Shown: positions 58,381-64,000 of the stretch, piece by piece
How positions within the stretch are numbered: the stretch's first letter is position 1
How the letters are laid out: every line of letters starts with the position of its first letter
Assembly: GCA_902563335.1 (NCBI GenBank)
Contig: CACEWU010000002.1
Location: 1-64,000 of the forward strand
DNA: 64,000 nt
DNA from: an uncultured Prochlorococcus sp.
Lineage (GTDB): Bacteria > Cyanobacteriota > Cyanobacteriia > PCC-6307 > Cyanobiaceae
Direction: 5' to 3'
Notes under the pieces: generated by a model
Database searches by the model: none
Told to the model about the DNA's origin: nothing
What the model saw: only the letters and a program-made list of their open reading frames with translations
Made by a program: the position numbers and the translations under genes

Positions 58381-59661
58381 ATGCTTTCGAATTTTGACTT
58401 AAGACGAAGTGGAAATGTTTTACGCAGATCTGGACGTTTTAGGAAGAGGTTAAAGAATTTTGAGTTTGTACTTTGGGGAATACCAATTATTTTGGTTGCA
58501 TTGTCTGGGATTTTGATAGCGAGTACACAGAGGCAAGCAAACTATGCCGATTGGTATCAACACTGGACAACTGCTTTCATAGGCCTTTTGCTAGCTCTTG
58601 GACTTGCTCAAGTACCCTTGGGAAGAATTCGTGCATTTTTATTACCTATATATTTGATCACTATTGTTAGTCTTTTAGCAGTAAGATTGGTAGGGGTATC
58701 AGCTCTAGGTGCCCAGAGATGGCTAAGCATTGGCAGCATCAATGTTCAACCATCGGAATTTGCCAAGTTGACCATAATTCTTTCATTAGCGGCGATACTT
58801 GAAAAACACCGAATTGAACAACCTATAAATTTATTAAAGCCTTTGTCTGTGATTTTCTTGCCTTGGTTGTTGGTATTTGTTCAGCCTGATTTGGGAACAT
58901 CACTTGTGTTTGGCGCTTTGCTTTTGATAATGCTTTATTGGACGGGCATGCCTTTGGAATGGGCATTATTAGCACTCTCAGTGCTTTTTACTGCTGTTCT
59001 GGTTGGAATCTTTCCTTTAGCTTTATTGGGTTGGATCCCACTTATGGGGTTCATGGCTTATCGCTCTTTGCCGTACAAAAGGTCGGCAGCTCTTATAACC
59101 ATGTTTTGTCAAGGTGTCATAGCTTCAGTCACTCCTTGGCTTTGGGCGAATGGTCTTAAGGATTACCAAAGAGATCGATTAGTCTTATTTCTTGACCCCT
59201 CAAAAGACCCACTTGGAGGTGGTTATCACTTACTGCAAAGCACTGTAGGGATCGGCTCAGGCGGAACATGGGGTACTGGATTGCTACAAGGTCAATTAAC
59301 CAAGCTTCGTTTTATTCCAGAGCAACATACGGATTTCATTTTTAGTGCGCTTGGAGAGGAATTGGGGTTTGTAGGAACCATGTTTGTCTTGTTAGGTTTT
59401 TTTTTATTGATGCTTAGGCTTTTGAATGTCGCAAGAAATGCTCATACAGATTTTGAATCACTTTTTGTAATTGGTATTGGCACAATGCTGATGTTTCAGG
59501 TCGTCGTGAATATCTTTATGACAATTGGCCTGGGACCAGTTACTGGTATCCCTCTTCCGTTTATGAGTTATGGGCGATCTGCGTTATTGGTTAATTTTAT
59601 TGCGTTAGGGCTTTGTGTATCGGTTGCTAGACGTGGACATTCTGGTAGTCGAAATTGGTGA
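58381..59661 (+). CDS. rodA: Peptidoglycan glycosyltransferase RodA
   Basis: A 426-residue SEDS-family membrane protein with about ten helices. RodA/FtsW signatures: GAQRWLSIGSINVQPSEFAK, VFVQPDLGTSLVFGALLLIM, the acidic loop GLLQGQLTKLRFIPEQHTDF, and IFSALGEELGFVG, ending with GIPLPFMSYGRSALLVNF. It polymerises lateral-wall peptidoglycan. Its TGA overlaps the following kinase start as GTGA. Confidence 0.93.
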   Translation: MLSNFDLRRSGNVLRRSGRFRKRLKNFEFVLWGIPIILVALSGILIASTQRQANYADWYQHWTTAFIGLLLALGLAQVPLGRIRAFLLPIYLITIVSLLAVRLVGVSALGAQRWLSIGSINVQPSEFAKLTIILSLAAILEKHRIEQPINLLKPLSVIFLPWLLVFVQPDLGTSLVFGALLLIMLYWTGMPLEWALLALSVLFTAVLVGIFPLALLGWIPLMGFMAYRSLPYKRSAALITMFCQGVIASVTPWLWANGLKDYQRDRLVLFLDPSKDPLGGGYHLLQSTVGIGSGGTWGTGLLQGQLTKLRFIPEQHTDFIFSALGEELGFVGTMFVLLGFFLLMLRLLNVARNAHTDFESLFVIGIGTMLMFQVVVNIFMTIGLGPVTGIPLPFMSYGRSALLVNFIALGLCVSVARRGHSGSRNW

Positions 59662-61049
59662 ATAGTTTGATAACAATTAGAGATATCCAACAGCGGATGG
59701 CTGAAGGAGTTCCAATTGGCAGGGTTGATGAGCCGACAGTAAGGAGACTTTGGTGGGCAGCTTTGGAAACCTTACAAAACCATATTTTAGCTCCGATGGA
59801 TTTTGAGAAAGGTGTTTGGCTTGCATCTCCCTTACCAGCTTTGTATGAACCGAAATTGCTTAATCGATTGCATGGATGGGTTTGGGCTCCAGAAGCTCTA
59901 GAGAGTCTTCAATCTCCTCAGATTGGTTTATTGCCACCGAGTCGGGTGAGATCTGCGATGCAAGAAAAACATGAAGTAGAGGCGGAGCGGTATCGGCGTT
60001 TGCCTTTGCAAAAGGAAGATGGTCATGATCCTTTATTAATCATCATCACACCAGTAATTCAGATTGCTTTGGCGCTTCATGGGGATGATGGCCAACGCAA
60101 TTTGATTGTGCGAAGTGATAGAGAAACCTTAGGTGATTTATTAAAGATGCTTGATTTGAGGTTGAAGCATGAAGTTCCTAGTCAGGCCTTAGAACTGCGC
60201 AAATCGTTGGCCAATTTAGGCCAGTTACATACTAAAGATGGTTTAGAGCAGCTTTTTTGGCCACTTCTAGCTGAGAGGCTTGCAGGGATGGCTCCTAGCT
60301 TTACTCTTCAGACTCTTCCAGAAAAATCACAACCTGCAGATCAGTCAACTGATCCTAGTGGGGAGATCACATTGCTAGAGGCTCTTACTCATGAAATTAG
60401 AACTCCATTAGCGACGATTCGAACCCTCATTCGCTCACTTTTACGACGAACTGATCTTGCAGATTTAGTAGTTAACCGACTGAAAGAGATTGACGCAGAG
60501 TGCACTGAGCAAATTGATCGTTTTGGATTGATTTTTAATGCTGCGGAACTGCAGCGAAATCAATCAGATGAATCCAGATTGGCCAGTACTGATTTAGGAA
60601 GAATGTTGGTGATGTTGGAACCAGGTTGGAGTGAACAGCTTGAGCGCCGTGGAGTCACACTGAATATCAACATAGCTCCAGATCTGCCGCATGTTCTTAG
60701 TGACCCTCAGCGTCTGGAATTGATGTTAGGAGGCTTGATTGATAGAAATACTCGTGGGATTCAGCCAGGAGGGACTCTTTTGATGGAATTACGTCCTGCA
60801 GGGCATCGATTAAAACTCCAAATTCTTAGTAAAACTCCTAGCTCCCAAGAAGAAGGTCCTTCTGGAATTGAACCTAATGCTGATCTAGGACCTGTCCTGA
60901 GTTGGAACCCTAGTACTGGGAGTATGCAACTAAGTCAGGCTGCGACTCAAAAATTGTTAGCAAGTCTAGGCGGAAAAGTTAAACGAAGAAGAGACAGCGG
61001 ATTGACGATTTTTTTCCCAATATCGGAGTACAAAACCTCAGATTTTTAG
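59658..61049 (+). CDS. Sensor histidine kinase with degenerate ATP-binding domain
   Basis: A 463-residue soluble protein from the GTG at 59658 (overlapping the rodA stop). Residues ~1-230 form a sensor-like region without membrane helices. The HisKA H-box is intact as ALTHEIRTPLATIRTLIRSL, with phosphorylatable His245. In the ATPase half, the N-box position reads GLIDRNTRGIQPGG instead of Asn-x-x-Asp-Asn-Ala, and the Asp-x-Gly-x-Gly G1 motif is missing. It may be a pseudokinase or phosphotransfer scaffold. It lies upstream of psaD but is probably cotranscribed with rodA. Confidence 0.8.
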   Translation: MNSLITIRDIQQRMAEGVPIGRVDEPTVRRLWWAALETLQNHILAPMDFEKGVWLASPLPALYEPKLLNRLHGWVWAPEALESLQSPQIGLLPPSRVRSAMQEKHEVEAERYRRLPLQKEDGHDPLLIIITPVIQIALALHGDDGQRNLIVRSDRETLGDLLKMLDLRLKHEVPSQALELRKSLANLGQLHTKDGLEQLFWPLLAERLAGMAPSFTLQTLPEKSQPADQSTDPSGEITLLEALTHEIRTPLATIRTLIRSLLRRTDLADLVVNRLKEIDAECTEQIDRFGLIFNAAELQRNQSDESRLASTDLGRMLVMLEPGWSEQLERRGVTLNINIAPDLPHVLSDPQRLELMLGGLIDRNTRGIQPGGTLLMELRPAGHRLKLQILSKTPSSQEEGPSGIEPNADLGPVLSWNPSTGSMQLSQAATQKLLASLGGKVKRRRDSGLTIFFPISEYKTSDF

Positions 61050-61155
61050 GTCCTGAATGTTGACGGGTGTGAACTTACACTTATTAAGTGCCATAAGGTA
61101 CAAAACCTAGTGCTACTTTCTACTTGTAAAGGCACTCAGAATCTCGAGGACAGCC

Positions 61156-61584
61156 ATGTCAGAACAGGCGCTGAAAGGTAATCTCCCAAAGTGCATCGCC
61201 AGCACAGGTGGTTTATTAAATGCTGCTGAGACCGAAGAGAAATACGCCATCACTTGGTCTAGCTCTACGGAGCAAGCATTTGAGTTGCCTACTGGTGGGG
61301 CAGCCCTAATGAATGAGGGCGATAACCTTATGTACTTTGCTCGTAAGGAACAGTGTCTTGCTCTCGGTACTCAGCTAAGGACTTTTAAGCCGAGGATCGA
61401 TGATTACAAGATTTATCGCATCTTCCCTGGTGGAGACACAGAGTTTCTTCATCCAAAAGATGGTGTTTTCCCTGAGAAAGTCAATGAAGGACGTCCAATA
61501 GTTGGACACAATCCTCGTAGGATTGGTCAGAATCCAAATCCAGCAAGCGTAAAGTTCGGCGGTAGGACTCCTTACGACTCCTAA
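61156..61584 (+). CDS. psaD: Photosystem I subunit II PsaD
   Basis: The 142-residue stromal-side subunit that docks ferredoxin on photosystem I. Conserved stretches: [59 protein letters not shown] and [17 protein letters not shown] 106-nt leader separates it from the kinase gene, enough for its own promoter. The upstream segment GAACTTACACTTATTAAG has a partial match to an HLR1-like pattern, which is weak evidence for RpaB control. Confidence 0.98.
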   Translation: MSEQALKGNLPKCIASTGGLLNAAETEEKYAITWSSSTEQAFELPTGGAALMNEGDNLMYFARKEQCLALGTQLRTFKPRIDDYKIYRIFPGGDTEFLHPKDGVFPEKVNEGRPIVGHNPRRIGQNPNPASVKFGGRTPYDS

Positions 61585-61646
61585 GGAACTGCAAAAAGGG
61601 TTGTCTATTTTAATGATTTCTCGGCTTTGGCTGCGATGATTTACTC

Positions 61647-63173
61647 ATGCTCAGCTCTGACCGTGAATCTTTTTTAGAGGCTGCCTCCACGGGTGCCAAT
61701 TTCATACCTTTGGTACATAGTTGGCCTGCAGACCTTGAAACACCTCTTACAACTTGGTTAAAAGTTGGCCATGGAAAACCTCCAGGGGTCTTGCTCGAAT
61801 CAGTAGAAGGGGGTGAAACTTTGGGTCGATGGAGTGTTGTGGCTTCTAATCCTTTGTGGATAGTTACAGCTCGTGGGGATTGTTTGATTCGTAAATGGCG
61901 TAATGGTCATGTTGAGGAGTCGGTAGGGGATCCTTTTCAAGTTCTTAGGGATTGGCTTAGTAAATATCACGTTGCTTCTTTGAGGGATCTTCCCCCTTTA
62001 GGGCAGCTATATGGGATGTGGGGGTTTGAATTAATTAATTGGATTGAACCTACAGTTCCAGTTAATACCAGAGACAAGCAAGATCCACCTGATGGTGCTT
62101 GGATGCTGATGGATAGCATTCTTATATTTGATCAAGTAAAAAGAGTAATCACAGCAGTTGCATATGGGGATCTGACTAATGATGCATCTCCAGAAAAAGC
62201 TTTTGATAGTGCTTTAGCGCGTATAAACAATCTCGAGGAGAAAATGGCTGCTCCTTTGCCTTCAATTAAACCTTTGAGGTGGCAACCTAAAGGAAAGGAC
62301 CGATCAAAGGCATCAAGTAATTTCAGTAGATCTGAATTTGAGAATGCTGTTCAAGTTGGTAAAGAACATATTGCTGCTGGAGATGTCTTTCAACTTGTAC
62401 TTAGTCAGCGCTTAGAAACTCATGTAAACCAACACCCCTTTGAGTTGTATCGAAGTTTGAGGATGGTTAATCCATCTCCATATATGGCATTTTTTGATTT
62501 TGGCGATTGGCAGTTGATTGGTTCGAGCCCTGAGGTCATGGTTAAGGCAGAGCCGTCTACTAATGATGAAGGAACTCTTGCAAGTCTTCGTCCGATAGCT
62601 GGAACTAGACCTAGAGGACAAAACGATTTTGAAGATCAAGAATTGGAAGCAGATTTGTTAGCTGATCCAAAAGAATTAGCAGAACATGTGATGCTTGTAG
62701 ATTTGGGTCGAAACGACCTTGGGCGTGTTTGTAAGCCCGGAACTGTTTCGGTTAAGGAGCTAATGGTTATAGAGAAGTATTCACATGTCATGCATATTGT
62801 CAGCGAAGTTCAGGGATTACTTTCTAAGGATATGGATGTATGGGATTTATTGATTGCTTCATTCCCAGCAGGAACAGTTAGTGGTGCTCCAAAGATTAGA
62901 GCGATGCAATTAATTAATGAATTGGAGAAGGATGCGAGAGGGCCGTATTCTGGGGTTTATGGTTCATTGGATTTGACAGGTGCGCTAAATACCGCAATTA
63001 CTATTCGATCAATGCTTGTCCATCCCCATCCAGAGGGTGGTTGGCGTGTGCAGGTTCAGGCTGGAGCTGGAGTTGTTGCTGATTCTGACCCTGCTTCTGA
63101 ATATCAAGAGACTTTAAATAAGGCAAGGGGAATGCTTACAGCTCTTGCATGTCTTGAACCTTCAAAATCATGA
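61647..63173 (+). CDS. trpE: Anthranilate synthase component I
   Basis: A 508-residue enzyme forming anthranilate from chorismate and ammonia, the first step of tryptophan synthesis. The feedback site region is LLESVEGGETLGRWSVVASN, and the chorismate-binding core has NPSPYMAFFDFGDWQLIGSS, LRPIAGTRPRG, LVDLGRNDLGRV, FPAGTVSGAPKIRAM and VQAGAGVVADSDPASEYQET. Full length. Its stop overlaps the next start by ATGA. Confidence 0.97.
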   Translation: MLSSDRESFLEAASTGANFIPLVHSWPADLETPLTTWLKVGHGKPPGVLLESVEGGETLGRWSVVASNPLWIVTARGDCLIRKWRNGHVEESVGDPFQVLRDWLSKYHVASLRDLPPLGQLYGMWGFELINWIEPTVPVNTRDKQDPPDGAWMLMDSILIFDQVKRVITAVAYGDLTNDASPEKAFDSALARINNLEEKMAAPLPSIKPLRWQPKGKDRSKASSNFSRSEFENAVQVGKEHIAAGDVFQLVLSQRLETHVNQHPFELYRSLRMVNPSPYMAFFDFGDWQLIGSSPEVMVKAEPSTNDEGTLASLRPIAGTRPRGQNDFEDQELEADLLADPKELAEHVMLVDLGRNDLGRVCKPGTVSVKELMVIEKYSHVMHIVSEVQGLLSKDMDVWDLLIASFPAGTVSGAPKIRAMQLINELEKDARGPYSGVYGSLDLTGALNTAITIRSMLVHPHPEGGWRVQVQAGAGVVADSDPASEYQETLNKARGMLTALACLEPSKS

Positions 63174-64000
63174 GTAAGGAGCTATTTCTTAAAGGGTTTG
63201 AAGTTGAACTGTTTACTGGACGTGCAACTGGTGAACATGTTGGTGTCGCTTCTGCGGTCACTGAGGCTCTTCCAGACTTTGTAAAAGAACCAGATAATCG
63301 GAACCTGGAATACATCACTGCGCCTGAGCTTCAATATGCTCATCTGAAGGAAGCATTACTTGCACCTCGGAGAATATTGAGGGATTGGTTAGTGGCTAGA
63401 CAATTAACTCTTTTCCCATTTAGTACGCTTAGTTTAGGTGAGAGTCAAAAATTTGTTCGTTCTGATCCATCAAACTCTTATCACAATTTCATTGAGAATA
63501 CTTATGGCACAAGAGTTGTAACTGCAAGTATTCATATTAACTTAGGTATTGAAGATTTAGATTTGCTTTTTTCTGCTCTTCGCTTAGTACGTTGTGAAGC
63601 TTCTTTATTGCTTGCTTTAAGTGCAAGTTCTCCATTCTTAGATGGTGTACCTACTGGAGCGCATTCCCAGAGATGGCTTCAGTTTCCGCTTACACCGCAA
63701 GATGTACCTTTTTTCTTAGATCATTCTCATTATGTGCAATGGGTGGAGGCACAACTTGCTAGCGGACTAATGAAAAATGAGCGGCATCTTTGGACATCGG
63801 TACGACCTAATGGTCCTAATCGGCCTTATACGCTTAATCGGATTGAACTTCGTATATGTGATCTCATTACCAATTGCGATTTGCTTCTAGCTATTACGGC
63901 TTTTCTTGAATTGCGTGTATTAAGCCTTTTAAACCAACCAAATACTTTGGACCCTCTTGCTGCGAGTCAATTGACTCCTAATGAGCTTGCAACTTTGAGT
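63170..64000 (+). CDS. gshA: Cyanobacterial glutamate-cysteine ligase (5' part, cut by window edge)
   Basis: The frame starts at an ATG that overlaps the trpE stop (63170) and runs open to the window end, giving 277 residues. Seen: MSKELFLKGFEVELFTGR, then NRNLEYITAPELQYAHLKEA, FPFSTLSLGES, GTRVVTASIHINLGIEDLD and YTLNRIELRICDLI. This matches, from memory, the cyanobacterial/proteobacterial-type GCS2-related ligase that begins glutathione synthesis. The C-terminus is missing. Confidence 0.88.
   Translation, partial: MSKELFLKGFEVELFTGRATGEHVGVASAVTEALPDFVKEPDNRNLEYITAPELQYAHLKEALLAPRRILRDWLVARQLTLFPFSTLSLGESQKFVRSDPSNSYHNFIENTYGTRVVTASIHINLGIEDLDLLFSALRLVRCEASLLLALSASSPFLDGVPTGAHSQRWLQFPLTPQDVPFFLDHSHYVQWVEAQLASGLMKNERHLWTSVRPNGPNRPYTLNRIELRICDLITNCDLLLAITAFLELRVLSLLNQPNTLDPLAASQLTPNELATLS

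Overview
The window is a chromosomal segment of a marine picocyanobacterium, almost certainly a low-light-type Prochlorococcus. The base composition is AT-rich and genes are packed with many 4-nt ATGA overlaps. Photosystem I genes (psaC, psaD), NDH-1 (ndhS), the phycoerythrobilin pathway (heme oxygenase, pebA, pebB), a panC/cmk fusion and several small picocyanobacterial families are all present. The strain assignment is inference.

Core left part (1-19,280): the 3' end of an rpaB-like response regulator, lysS, small conserved proteins, smpB, then a tightly coupled run ruvB / TPR protein / M20 amidohydrolase / small membrane protein. A TPP riboswitch precedes thiC. A UDP-sugar decarboxylase-like SDR, transketolase, fabF-acpP, psaC, glmS, a mannose-1-phosphate guanylyltransferase, rimM, ndhS, rnc, the RNase P RNA and tRNA-Arg(CCU) follow.

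Island A (19,206-24,512): a sugar-acid (nonulosonate) block lies between an intact tRNA-Arg and a degenerate direct copy of that tRNA's 3' part. It holds a pseI-like synthase whose ATG appears mutated to ATT, a shattered SAM methyltransferase pseudogene, a fusion of PseG, a GNAT-like domain and a formyltransferase, and a PIG-L deacetylase coupled to it. The layout suggests an old tRNA-targeted insertion that is now decaying but keeps a surface-sugar modification module. pseB, pseC and pseF are not in the window.

Middle (24,600-46,200): two conserved hypotheticals, glycogen phosphorylase, a cation/proton antiporter, an alpha/beta hydrolase and an aldose epimerase-like protein. Then comes a probable accessory cassette for 2-hydroxy acids (dld, an FMN-dependent hydroxyacid dehydrogenase, a DUF1537 kinase) with a 38-bp near-perfect palindrome directly before the second gene. 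Next are icd, ho1-pebA-pebB, a LMW phosphatase, panC/cmk, purM and a glycosyltransferase-like gene.

Region B (46,200-52,170): an accessory zone of short ORFs, gene remnants and hairpins ending at tRNA-Cys(GCA). It contains two copies, on opposite strands, of the same two-gene design: a small protein with a shared W-R-(D/E)-E-F-K ... LLDEGA motif, overlapping by ATGA a small single-helix membrane protein. One copy is part of a cascade of four tiny genes. This is the best candidate here for an undescribed system.

Core right part (52,170-64,000): a TIGR03492-like glycosyltransferase-type protein, a RNase D-like exonuclease, a CCB2/CCB4-like cytochrome b6f assembly factor, an amidase-like exported protein, hemF, mrp, rodA, a histidine kinase with a degenerate ATPase domain, psaD, trpE and the start of a cyanobacterial glutamate-cysteine ligase.
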